Below, one piece after another: positions 30,701-37,378 of a stretch of 64,000 nt of DNA (positions are counted from its first letter, which is position 1; each line of letters opens with the position of its first letter). A program made the translations under genes and the position numbers. The notes beneath the pieces were generated by a model. It was not told the origin of the DNA and made no database searches. It worked only from the letters and a program-made list of their open reading frames with translations. Source of the stretch: Sphingomonas natans (GTDB lineage Bacteria > Pseudomonadota > Alphaproteobacteria > Sphingomonadales > Sphingomonadaceae); contig NZ_JAUOTP010000001.1 in the NCBI RefSeq assembly GCF_030546695.1, positions 186,001 through 250,000 of the forward strand, read 5' to 3'.

Positions 30701-31709
30701 CCAGCGCGATCATGTGAAGAGCACGAACGCGACGTGCATGGCGATCCCGACCAACCAGCCGATCAATCCGCTGCGCAACACGCCCGTTATGCGCCAGATG
30801 AACCAGGAGCAGGCGTTCGACCCGATCTACCATTATGCGGTGGTGACGGATGCGAGCGAGGGGCTGATCCTCGTCAATATCGACACGCTGGCCGACGGCG
30901 AGCCGCGCAACAATTTCCTGAAGCGCGCGGTGACGTGGAATCCCGGCAATGTGCTGGCGGGCGCACGGCACGTGCAGCTGGCCGGGCATATCGCCTACAT
31001 CACCGCCGACGTGGGCCTGGTGGTCGTCGATCTCGCTGATCCGCTGCGGCCGAAGCTGGCGGCGACGGTGGCGCTGAAGGATGCGCGCGCGAGCGCGATC
31101 CAGTTCCGCTATTTGTGGGTGACGACCGCCGAGGGGCTGCGCGTGCTCGACGTGACCAAGCTGACCGCGCCCAGGCTGCTGCCCGCGATCGTGCCGCTTG
31201 CCGATGCGCGCCGCATCTATGTCGCGCGGACCTACGCCTATGTCGCGGCGGGGGCGGACGGTCTGGTCATCGTCAACGTGACCAATCCCGAGGCGCCCAA
31301 AGTCTATCTGAAGGAGAATTTCGGCGGGCGGATGACGGATGCGTCGGACGTCGTGATCGGCGCGACCAATGCCTCGCTCTTCGCTTATGTCGCGGACGGC
31401 CGGAACGGCATGAAGGTGATCCAGCTGACCTCGCCCGCGAGCCAGCCCAATTTCTACGGCTTCTCGCCCGCGCCCAAGCCCGAGCTGATCGCCTGGGCGA
31501 AGACGCCCGCGCCGGCGCGCGCGCTCAGCCGCGGGCTCGATCGCGACCGCGCGGTGGACGAGACGGGCGGACAGATCGCGGTATTCGGCCGCGTCGGATC
31601 GCGCCCGTTCACGCGCGTGGAAATGGAGCGCTTCTTCCTCAACAAGAGTGGCGCGCCGTGGAAGGTGATGGACGAGGGCGACCTGAAAGACTGGGCGGCG
31701 GCGCGCTGA
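27717..31709 (+). CDS. Decaheme c-type cytochrome fused to an LVIVD-repeat beta-propeller
   Basis: 1330 residues from ATG 27717 (MLKRVQHDGKWIGAALGLLL, signal peptide ending near SLA). Ten CXXCH sites at about residues 65, 87, 165, 340, 420, 572, 599, 718, 729 and 836. From about 940 to 1270 there are LVIVD-type blades (GLVVVDLADPLRPKLAATV, GLRVLDVTKLTAPRLLPAI, GLVIVNVTNPEAPKVYLKE), usually a surface or periplasmic propeller. ATG 27615 (TGATG with the barrel gene) would add 34 Arg-rich residues translated from a repeat, and is less likely. Expected to move electrons at or across the outer membrane with the three upstream products; substrate unknown. Confidence 0.85.
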   Translation: MLKRVQHDGKWIGAALGLLLLAALLPATRSLASESEKPVARVYPAYADAPQAQTPEKVKAKSEGCLDCHTATEAPSMHKSEAVLLGCADCHGGDPYVRIGAGLKADDPAYVAARDKAHVLPRFPESWGWPKSANPKRSYTLLNREAPEYIRFVNPSDYRVARQACGACHLETIEAAERSLMSTGTMLWGGAAYNNGILPYKNYITGEAYTKIGEPAKLLSPGAPPGTVTPQQAARGALPLLYPLPTWQVTPPGDIFRVFERGGRTIGSGFAEIGLPNPSGNIQRLDENGRPELKQSNRGPGTGLRVAIPVLNIHKTRLNDPYMWFMGTNDQPGDYRNSGCAGCHVVYANDRDPKHSLGWAAYGRDGQTGTKDPTISSLMERAASDLHGAEAMPANHPATEKEKGHPIEHSFTRAIPTAQCMNCHMHQPNIFLNSYLGYTMWDYESDAPLMWPEKQKYPTAAETREVEDRNPEAASPRGKWSDVDFLRRVYDDVNPKAKDTQFADYHGHGWNFRGIFKRDREGNLLDKDGKIVSPDDAEKFSKKGMPDFAPVGEQKGKAVHMMDIHAEKGLQCADCHFAQDSHGNGLIYGEVANAVEIGCKDCHGTADAFPTLKTSGPAARPGGNDLSVLRNGDGKRRFEWTTGAAGERVLIQRSIVDPKLEWRVSLVKNSVDRALPEFNPKAARAKLMGKEGVETGRFTFGPGIAPENRAHDPNKMACFTCHLSWTTSCGGCHLPIEANWKTKEHHFKGDEETRNFATYNPQVAREDMFQLGIHMTTKGNEIAPVRSTSALVLSSTNINRERIYVQQAPISSIGFSSQAFAPHFPHTVRTTETKTCSDCHLSAKNDNNAIMAQLMLTGTGSVNFVGMHAWLGLEGGVEAVRVTEWQEPQAVIGSYLQRYAYPDWFKLHVDRNKRELVNWNRGQTFDKKGSGETNPVESFRNIVQKTGGSAQCVQLRGEYLFVAEGKGGFRAYDVASVANKGYSDKITSAPFSPLGQRDHVKSTNATCMAIPTNQPINPLRNTPVMRQMNQEQAFDPIYHYAVVTDASEGLILVNIDTLADGEPRNNFLKRAVTWNPGNVLAGARHVQLAGHIAYITADVGLVVVDLADPLRPKLAATVALKDARASAIQFRYLWVTTAEGLRVLDVTKLTAPRLLPAIVPLADARRIYVARTYAYVAAGADGLVIVNVTNPEAPKVYLKENFGGRMTDASDVVIGATNASLFAYVADGRNGMKVIQLTSPASQPNFYGFSPAPKPELIAWAKTPAPARALSRGLDRDRAVDETGGQIAVFGRVGSRPFTRVEMERFFLNKSGAPWKVMDEGDLKDWAAAR

Positions 31710-31732
31710 CGCGGGACGGGCTTCGCCCCGCG
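31710..31732 (+). terminator. Possible hairpin after the cytochrome operon
   Basis: CGCGGG (31710-31715) pairs with CCCGCG (31727-31732) around a loop that can itself pair as GGGC/GCCC. It starts right after the decaheme stop codon. No T-tract follows, so it may act with Rho or only protect the mRNA end. Confidence 0.4.
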
Positions 31733-31823
31733 TGAGGACCGCCTTAACCTTATTTCTCGTCGCTCATCGGAATGTCGGCATCTGGCGCGTTGGGGGCATT
31801 CCGCTTTCATCGACGAGGCCGCC

Positions 31824-32057
31824 ATGCTCCGACCGCGACACTGTGCTGCCCCGATCCTGCTGCTGCTGTGCACCGCCTGCGGCAGCAGCCACAGCGTCGA
31901 CGAGCCCAATCCGGCGATCGCGCATCAGGTCAACGAGGCAGCGAGCAATATCAGCAGCGCGGACGGGCGAGCGGAGATGAGCCCGCCGATGACGCCGGCC
32001 GAAGCCGGTGCGACGATGCGGACATCGGCGACCACGCGGCCGCCGCAGCAGCCCTGA
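31824..32057 (+). CDS. Small putative lipoprotein
   Basis: 77 residues with signal APILLLLCTAC, whose last residues fit a lipobox, followed by a short polar Ser/Ala/Pro-rich mature part (about 58 residues) without a recognisable domain. GAGG lies about six bases before ATG 31824. It ends 10 bases before the tRNA-Lys 3' end on the other strand. I do not recognise a family; role unknown. Confidence 0.55.
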   Translation: MLRPRHCAAPILLLLCTACGSSHSVDEPNPAIAHQVNEAASNISSADGRAEMSPPMTPAEAGATMRTSATTRPPQQP

Positions 32058-32067
32058 TCGGGGGAAG

Positions 32068-32143
32068 TGGTGGGTCCGGCGGGATTCGAACCCGCGACCT
32101 ACAGATTAAAAGTCCGGTGCTCTACCAACTGAGCTACGGACCC
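32068..32143 (-). tRNA. tRNA-Lys (anticodon TTT)
   Basis: Folds as a standard cloverleaf on the minus strand: acceptor GGGTCCG/CGGACCC, D-arm AGCTCAGTTGGTAGAGC, anticodon loop CTTTTAA, T-arm GCGGGTTCGAATCCCGC, and encoded CCA (32068-32070). The 27-43 position of the anticodon stem is a C-T mismatch, otherwise pairing is complete. Confidence 0.97.
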
Positions 32144-32209
32144 ACGCGGCGAGTTCCATACGGGGGCGGGCGCGGATCGCAACCCCTGGCGTGTCCGATC
32201 GCGATGTCG

Positions 32210-32698
32210 TCAGTCGCGCGGTCTGGCTGCCATCAGGCAGGCGCGGGCATGCGCGACGGTCAGTGCCGTGCCCGCAAGCGGCCAGTCGCGCGCGACATGG
32301 ATCAGCGGATCGAGCACGAAGCGCCGCTGGCCGAGCGCGGGATGCGGGACGACGAGGCGGGGGCGAGGCGAGCGCCAGCGGCCGCCGGACCAGAGCAGGA
32401 TATCGAGATCGAGCACGCGCGTGCCCCATCTCTTGCCGCGCCGCCGGCCGAAGGCGCGCTCGATCCGCTTGAGGCGTGCGAGCAAGGCAGGCGGGTCGAG
32501 CTCGGTCTCGATCGTCGCGGCGGCATTGGCGAAGCGGCGACCGCGATCGCCGACCGCCTGCGTCGCGAAGATCGGCGACAGTGCGAGCAGGGTGATATCC
32601 TCGCCGAGCGAAGCCGCAGCGGCGCGCACGACGGCCTCGGGCCGACCGAAGCGGCCATGCGGACGATTGGAGCCGAGGGCGATGGCATAGACGTGCAT
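32210..32698 (-). CDS. folK: 2-amino-4-hydroxy-6-hydroxymethyldihydropteridine pyrophosphokinase
   Basis: Transfers pyrophosphate from ATP to the pterin in folate synthesis. 162 residues, beginning MHVYAIALGSNRPHG with the family ALGSN motif; then FGRRRGKRWGTRVLDLDILL near residues 85-104 with the metal-binding DLDIL, and PHPALGQRRFVLDPL near 120. Stands alone between tRNA-Lys and the divergent glycosylase gene. Confidence 0.94.
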   Translation of the reverse strand: MHVYAIALGSNRPHGRFGRPEAVVRAAAASLGEDITLLALSPIFATQAVGDRGRRFANAAATIETELDPPALLARLKRIERAFGRRRGKRWGTRVLDLDILLWSGGRWRSPRPRLVVPHPALGQRRFVLDPLIHVARDWPLAGTALTVAHARACLMAARPRD

Positions 32699-32743
32699 CG
32701 CGCGCGCCTAGCCCGAACGGCGCGCGCAGGGTAGCGGCAGGGG

Positions 32744-33394
32744 ATGCCTGCGCCGTCCGACTATCCGCCCGAGCCCCCACGCGATTGCCCGCTCTGCCCG
32801 CGCCTCGCCACGTTCCGTGAGGAACAGCGCATCGCGCATCCGGACTGGTTCAATGCCCCCGTGCCGCGCTTCGGCGATCCGGAGGCGTGGCTGGCGATTG
32901 TTGGCCTCGCGCCGGGCCTGCAGGGCGCGAACCGGACGGGGCGGCCGTTCACGGGCGATGCGTCCGGGCCTTTGCTCTACGAGACGCTGATCAAATTCGG
33001 GCTGGCGAGTGGTTCGTATGACGCGCGACCCGACGACGGGCTGAGACTGCACGGCGCGATGATCGTCAATGCGGTGCGCTGCCTGCCGCCGCACAACAAG
33101 CCGACGCCCGAGGAGATGCGGACGTGCCGGCCGTTCCTGGAAAATGATCTCGCCGACCGGCCGAAGCTGAAGGTGGTCGTCGCCCTGGGGCAGATCGCGC
33201 ACCAGTCGGCGGTGAAGGCGCTCGGCGGGCGGCTGCCCAAGGCGCCGTTCGGGCACGGCAATGTGCATCGGATGCCGTCTGGGGTGATCGTCGTCGATAG
33301 CTATCACTGCTCGCGCTACAACCAGAATACGGGCGTGCTGACGGCGGAGATGCTGGAGGCGGTGTTCGAGCGGGCAATTGTCCTAGGTAGCTGA
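32744..33394 (+). CDS. Uracil-DNA glycosylase, type 5 (UdgB-like)
   Basis: Base-excision repair enzyme of 216 residues that removes deaminated bases. The N-terminal CPLCPRL could help hold a FeS cluster. Motif 1 is GLAPGLQGANRTGRPFTGD near residues 54-72, which lacks the classic catalytic Asp as in family 5, and motif 2 is HCSRYNQNTG near 188. The T/G-type family usually excises uracil and hypoxanthine. It overlaps the converging aminotransferase by 12 bases. The purine run AGGGG directly abuts the ATG, so the start has an unusual spacing. Confidence 0.88.
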   Translation: MPAPSDYPPEPPRDCPLCPRLATFREEQRIAHPDWFNAPVPRFGDPEAWLAIVGLAPGLQGANRTGRPFTGDASGPLLYETLIKFGLASGSYDARPDDGLRLHGAMIVNAVRCLPPHNKPTPEEMRTCRPFLENDLADRPKLKVVVALGQIAHQSAVKALGGRLPKAPFGHGNVHRMPSGVIVVDSYHCSRYNQNTGVLTAEMLEAVFERAIVLGS

Positions 33395-34234
33395 GTTGCG
33401 AGCGGCCGCTATATAGAGCCCGCGCAGCTTCGCGGCGATCGGACCCGGCCTGCCGTCGCCGACGGGCCGATCGTCGATCATGACCACCGGCAGTACGAAG
33501 GTGGAGGCGCTCGTCACCATCGCCTCGCGCGCGGACTGCGCCTCGGTGAGCGTGAAGGCGCGTTCCTCGATCCGGAGGCCCTCGGCCAGCCCCAGCGCCT
33601 CGACCGCCGCCCGCGTGCAGCCGGGCAGGATGGCGCGACTGTTGGGGCGGGTGACGAGCGTGCCGTCGGTCGTGACGATCCAGGCGGTGGACGAAGCGCC
33701 TTCTGTGACGAAGCCGTCCTCGATCATCCATGCTTCCTGCGCGCCGCGTGCGGCGGCCTCGCGCTTGGCGAGCACCTGAGCGAGGAGCATGACGCTCTTG
33801 ATATCCCGTCGTGCCCAGCGGATGTCGGGCAGGCTGACGACCTTGATGCCCGTGTCCGCCGCAGGATTGTCGATCAGCCGCTTGGGCTGGGTGAAGGCGA
33901 CGAAGGTGGGGCTGTCGGGTTCGGACAGGAAATCTCGCTCCGCGACGCCGCGCGTGATCTGGAGATAGACGGTGCCTTCCTCCATCCCGTTGCGGGCGAT
34001 GAGCTCGCGTTCCATCGCCTCGATCGCGTCCACGGGCCACGGAAAGGCGATGGCGAGCGCCTCTGCCGAGCGTTGGAAGCGGGCCAGATGCGATGCGGAG
34101 TCGACCAGCCGGCCGTCGAGCACGGCGGTTACTTCATAGATGCCGTCGGCGAACAGGAAGCCGCGATCCATCAACGGCACGCGCGCCTCTTCAAACGGCA
34201 CGAACGCGCCGCCGATCCAGACGATTCGGCTCAC
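33383..34234 (-). CDS. Class IV aminotransferase (D-amino acid aminotransferase-like)
   Basis: PLP enzyme of 283 residues in the fold-type IV family that includes D-alanine and branched-chain aminotransferases. Visible are LMDRGFLFADGIYEVTAVLDG near residue 21, the PLP lysine in RRDIKSVMLLAQVLAKREA near 144, and DGFVTEGASSTAWIV with the cofactor phosphate loop near 172. Features match D-amino acid transaminase better than IlvE. It is last of the aguA-DUF3147-aguB operon, overlapping aguB by four bases; a link to polyamine metabolism is not obvious. Confidence 0.85.
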   Translation of the reverse strand: MSRIVWIGGAFVPFEEARVPLMDRGFLFADGIYEVTAVLDGRLVDSASHLARFQRSAEALAIAFPWPVDAIEAMERELIARNGMEEGTVYLQITRGVAERDFLSEPDSPTFVAFTQPKRLIDNPAADTGIKVVSLPDIRWARRDIKSVMLLAQVLAKREAAARGAQEAWMIEDGFVTEGASSTAWIVTTDGTLVTRPNSRAILPGCTRAAVEALGLAEGLRIEERAFTLTEAQSAREAMVTSASTFVLPVVMIDDRPVGDGRPGPIAAKLRGLYIAAARNSAT

Positions 34235-35079
34235 AGATCCTGCGCCAATCGCCCGTACAGCTCAGGCCGACGATCGCGGAAGAAGCCGAAGGCGGCGCGG
34301 TGGCGTTTGATGCGATCGATGTCGAGCGTCGCGGTAAGCACGCCGGTTTCGTTCGCACCGAATTCGGCGAGCATGTCGCCGCGTTCGTCGCAGATGAAGC
34401 TGTGGCCGTAGAAGGTCTGGCCGTCTTCCGTGCCGATCCGGTTCGAGGCGACGACGGGGACGACGTTCGAGACGGCATGGCCGATCATCGCGCGGCGCCA
34501 CAGGCGCGACGTGTCGAGGCCCGGATCGTGCGGCTCGTTGCCGATCGCGGTGGGATAGAAGAGCACTTCCGCGCCCATCAGCATCATCGCGCGCGCGGTC
34601 TCGGGATACCATTGGTCCCAGCAGACGCCGACGCCGACCGTCGTGCCGGCCGCGGGCCACACCTTGAAGCCGGTATTGCCCGGGCGGAAATAGAATTTCT
34701 CTTCATAGCCCGGGCCATCGGGAATGTGGCTCTTGCGATAAACGCCCTGCACCGCGCCATCGGGGCCGATCATCGCGAGGCTGTTATAATGGTGCGGGCC
34801 GTCCGCCTCGAAGAAGCTGGTCGGGATCGTCACCGACAGTTCGGCGGCGAGTTTCTGCATCGCCTTGACCGCGTCATGCTCGGCGGTCGGCTTGGCGGTG
34901 GCGAACAGGCCTTCGTCCTCGACCCGGCAGAAATAGGGGCCCTCGAACAGCTCGGGCGGCAGGATCACCTGCGCGCCCTTGCCCGCCGCTTCGCGCACCA
35001 GTTCGGTGACGGTGGCGATGTTCGCGTGGATGTCGCCCGTGAAGGCGAGCTGGAGCGCGGCGACGGTGATCTGGGTCAT
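34231..35079 (-). CDS. aguB: N-carbamoylputrescine amidase
   Basis: Nitrilase-superfamily enzyme of 282 residues that converts N-carbamoylputrescine to putrescine, CO2 and ammonia. The catalytic triad is visible: Glu in LPPELFEGPYFC near residue 43, Lys in VYRKSHIPDGPGY near 115, and Cys in GVGVCWDQWYPE near 152. With aguA two genes upstream it completes the agmatine route to putrescine. Starts seven bases after the DUF3147 stop. Confidence 0.95.
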   Translation of the reverse strand: MTQITVAALQLAFTGDIHANIATVTELVREAAGKGAQVILPPELFEGPYFCRVEDEGLFATAKPTAEHDAVKAMQKLAAELSVTIPTSFFEADGPHHYNSLAMIGPDGAVQGVYRKSHIPDGPGYEEKFYFRPGNTGFKVWPAAGTTVGVGVCWDQWYPETARAMMLMGAEVLFYPTAIGNEPHDPGLDTSRLWRRAMIGHAVSNVVPVVASNRIGTEDGQTFYGHSFICDERGDMLAEFGANETGVLTATLDIDRIKRHRAAFGFFRDRRPELYGRLAQDL

Positions 35080-35086
35080 GCGGGGA

Positions 35087-35437
35087 TCAAAGCCTCACAC
35101 CAAAGCGAGCGGCAACGCCGATCGTCAGGAGATAGAACAGGAAGGTGACGAGACAGGCCACCGCGACGACCGGCCAGAAGCCGATGCCGTGGCGCAGCCC
35201 CGCCGGGATCAGCAGAAACATGGGAAGCGAGGGCAGGACATACCAGAAGGTCGCCTCGACATGCGCGGCGACGCGCTCTGCATCCCGCGTGTCGCGCCAC
35301 AGCCAGATCATCGCCAGCAGCGAGACGAGCGGAAGCGAGGCGACGAGCGCGCCGAAGGCGGGGCTGCGCCGGGCGATCGAAGCGACGAGCGCGACGATCA
35401 GGCCCGACAGCAGCGCGCGGACGGCGAACGCGGTCAT
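35087..35437 (-). CDS. DUF3147 family small membrane protein
   Basis: 116 residues with four hydrophobic segments, including FGALVASLPLVSLLAMIWLW and YVLPSLPMFLLIPAGL, a pattern I associate with DUF3147. Function unknown. It lies between aguA and aguB, overlapping the aguA stop by four bases, so it is made together with the polyamine enzymes and might be a transport or regulatory partner. Confidence 0.75.
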   Translation of the reverse strand: MTAFAVRALLSGLIVALVASIARRSPAFGALVASLPLVSLLAMIWLWRDTRDAERVAAHVEATFWYVLPSLPMFLLIPAGLRHGIGFWPVVAVACLVTFLFYLLTIGVAARFGVRL

Positions 35438-36411
35438 GCGCGCGGGATCTGCTGGCTGATGCAGTGGAGGCTGCCGCCGCCGGTCAGGATATGATCGGCA
35501 CGCACGCCGATCGCCTGCCGGCCCGGGAACAGCGCCCCGATCGCGGCGACGGCGGCCTCGTCGTTGGGCGCGCCGTAGAGCGGCACGACGACCGCGGCAT
35601 TGCCGATGTAGAAGTTCATGTAGGAGGCTGGGACCATCTCGCCGTCGCGCTCGACGAGGCCGGGCGAGGGGATGAGGACGAGCTCGACGCCGAAGGCGCG
35701 CGCGCGGGCGGCAGCATCGCGATAGACCTCCGCATTGGGATCGTCCTCGCCGGCCGGCTCGGGCAGAGCGAGGCGGTTCTCACCAACGAAGCGCGCGAGA
35801 TTGTCGACATGGCCGTCGGTATGATCCTCGGCGAGGCCCTCGCCCAGCCACAGGATGCGCGTCAGGCCGAGATCCTCGGCGAGGCGGCGTTCGATGTCTG
35901 AGCGGATCAGGCCGGGATTGCGATTCGGATTGAGCAAGCATTGCTCGGTGGTGACGGCGAGGCCGGTGCCGTCGACGTCGATCGCGCCGCCTTCCAGCAC
36001 CCAGTCGTTCGACGCGGGCACCAGATCGAGGCTGGCGGCGAGGCGCGGGCCGATATCCTCGTCGCCGGGGAGATGATATTTGCCGCCCCACCAGTTGAAG
36101 CGGAAGCTGGCCGCGCGCAGCCCGGCGCCGTCCGTCACGAGCAGCGGGCCGGTGTCGCGCAGCCAGATGTCGCCGAACGGCGCCTCGACGACCTCGACAT
36201 CGCCCACCGCGCGCGCCGCCTCGGCCGAGGCGTCGTCGGCGGCGACGAGGATGACGCGCTCACCCTTGCCCCCGGCGCGGACCGCGCGCGCGAAGGCAGC
36301 GACCTCCTCGCGGGCGGGCTCGAGGTCTTCCTCCCACAGCTCGGCATGGCTGGGCCAGCCGAGCCAGACGGCTTCGTGCGGTGCCCATTCGGGCGGTTGG
36401 CGGAACGACAT
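35434..36411 (-). CDS. aguA: Agmatine deiminase
   Basis: Guanidino-group modifying enzyme that converts agmatine to N-carbamoylputrescine and ammonia. 325 residues from MSFRQPPEWAPHEAVWLGWP. Active-site parts are LRDTGPLLV near 87, EGGAIDVDGTG near 137, HTDGHVDNLARF near 197 and the C-terminal nucleophile in GGGSLHCISQQIPRA. First gene of an operon continuing through DUF3147, aguB and a class IV aminotransferase. The longer frame to 36756 runs through the promoter region and is not used. Confidence 0.95.
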   Translation of the reverse strand: MSFRQPPEWAPHEAVWLGWPSHAELWEEDLEPAREEVAAFARAVRAGGKGERVILVAADDASAEAARAVGDVEVVEAPFGDIWLRDTGPLLVTDGAGLRAASFRFNWWGGKYHLPGDEDIGPRLAASLDLVPASNDWVLEGGAIDVDGTGLAVTTEQCLLNPNRNPGLIRSDIERRLAEDLGLTRILWLGEGLAEDHTDGHVDNLARFVGENRLALPEPAGEDDPNAEVYRDAAARARAFGVELVLIPSPGLVERDGEMVPASYMNFYIGNAAVVVPLYGAPNDEAAVAAIGALFPGRQAIGVRADHILTGGGSLHCISQQIPRA

Positions 36412-36490
36412 CGGGCGCTTCCTCGGGCTGGCGACGGGCAGGCGGGAGATACGGGCGATCGATGGCACGTCAAGGACATGCGATCGTTTC

Positions 36491-36515
36491 GGAACCGTAG
36501 GGGAGTGCGGCGGTT
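36491..36515 (+). promoter_or_regulatory. EcfG-type general stress promoter
   Basis: GGAAC at 36491-36495 and GTT at 36513-36515 are separated by 17 bases, the pattern bound by EcfG/SigT sigma factors of the alphaproteobacterial general stress response. It is placed 31 bases before the start codon of the Lys/Ala-rich protein, with AGGAG (36532-36536) in between. No experimental start is known here. Confidence 0.65.
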
Positions 36516-36545
36516 TCACTGCCGAACCGACAGGAGCTTTCACAC

Positions 36546-37130
36546 ATGGCCGACACCGAAGGCACGTCCGAGACGCCCGCCACCCCGACACCGCCCCGCC
36601 GCCGTACGCGCACCGCGTCCGCAAGCTCGGCGCCGGCCAAGACGCGCCGGCCGCGCAAGTCGTCGAGCACTGCCGCGACGGGCGAGACGGCCGTGAAGGC
36701 TCCGCCCAAGCCGCGCCGCGCCGCGGCCAAGCGCACCGCCAAGGCCGCGGCGGCACCCGTCGCCGTGGGGACCGTCGAGAAGGTCACGAAGACCGCCAAG
36801 CGCGCCGTTAGCAGTGCCAAGCCTGCCGCCCAGCGCGCGACGAAGGCGATCAAGGACACGGTCGATCAGGCGGCGAAGCCGTCCAACCGGACGCGCATCC
36901 TGGTGGGCGCGGCTGCGGCTGCGGTGGGCGTGGCGGCGGCTGCCGCCGGCTTCGTCAACCGCGCGCGGATCTCGAAAGCCGCCGGCGGCGTAGCCGAAGT
37001 GGTGAGCGAGAAAGCCGGCAGCGTCGCCGAAGCCGTGAGCGGCAAGGCCGGCAGCGTGGTCGAGGCGGTGAGCGAGAAGATCGAGACGCTCACCGGCGAA
37101 GACAAAACGGCGACGACTGAGCAGGCCTGA
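36546..37130 (+). CDS. Lys/Ala-rich histone H1-like protein with a membrane segment
   Basis: 194 residues of low complexity. Residues 1-115 are Lys/Arg/Pro/Ala-rich (KRTAKAAAAPVAVGT style), like histone H1 tails. Residues 116-138 are a hydrophobic Ala-rich helix (LVGAAAAAVGVAAAAAGFV), and the tail repeats EKAGSVAEAVSGKAGSVVEA, a coiled or amphipathic helix. The mix of a basic tail and a membrane helix suggests either DNA-membrane or surface-charge functions. It is preceded by an EcfG-type promoter and followed by a strong terminator, so it is a single-gene stress unit. No family function is known to me. Confidence 0.8.
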   Translation: MADTEGTSETPATPTPPRRRTRTASASSAPAKTRRPRKSSSTAATGETAVKAPPKPRRAAAKRTAKAAAAPVAVGTVEKVTKTAKRAVSSAKPAAQRATKAIKDTVDQAAKPSNRTRILVGAAAAAVGVAAAAAGFVNRARISKAAGGVAEVVSEKAGSVAEAVSGKAGSVVEAVSEKIETLTGEDKTATTEQA

Positions 37131-37156
37131 CGCCTCCGCATTCCAACGCTCTCGAC

Positions 37157-37189
37157 GGCACCCCGGCTTCGGCGCCGGGGTGCCGTTTT
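37157..37189 (+). terminator. Rho-independent terminator
   Basis: GGCACCCCGGC (37157-37167) pairs perfectly with GCCGGGGTGCC (37174-37184), followed by GTTTT. Ends the transcript of the Lys/Ala-rich gene. Confidence 0.9.
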
Positions 37190-37261
37190 CCTGTGCGCGC
37201 CGTCCCGGTCTGCTCGCGAAATCCGCTGGCGAGGCGAAGCGATCGCCCTTAGTCTTTGCCG

Positions 37262-37369
37262 ATGAATGTCCGGATCAAGCCGTTCCTGCCGCTCGATCGC
37301 AGCGAGATCCGCCTGTTCCTGGCGACGTGGGCGGCGGGGCTGATCTTCTTCCTGGTGATGCTGACCTAG
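37262..37369 (+). CDS. Possible small membrane protein (35 residues)
   Basis: MNVRIKPFLPLDRSEIRLFL continues into ATWAAGLIFFLVMLT, a basic amphipathic start and one hydrophobic helix. It ends in TAG ten bases before the converging transporter gene. No strong Shine-Dalgarno is seen. Its regular composition suggests a real microprotein rather than chance, but no family is recognised. Confidence 0.5.
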   Translation: MNVRIKPFLPLDRSEIRLFLATWAAGLIFFLVMLT

Positions 37370-37378
37370 GCGCACGCT

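Noticed and set aside
27711-30989. Long minus-strand ORF (1092 codons) opposite the decaheme gene
   Set aside because: Arg/His/Ala-rich text with no domain; a shadow of the multiheme gene caused by GC bias.
31771-31793. GGAAT-N15-GTT resembling an EcfG promoter before the small lipoprotein
   Set aside because: Wrong base in the -35 core and a 15-base spacer; too weak beside the two good sites.
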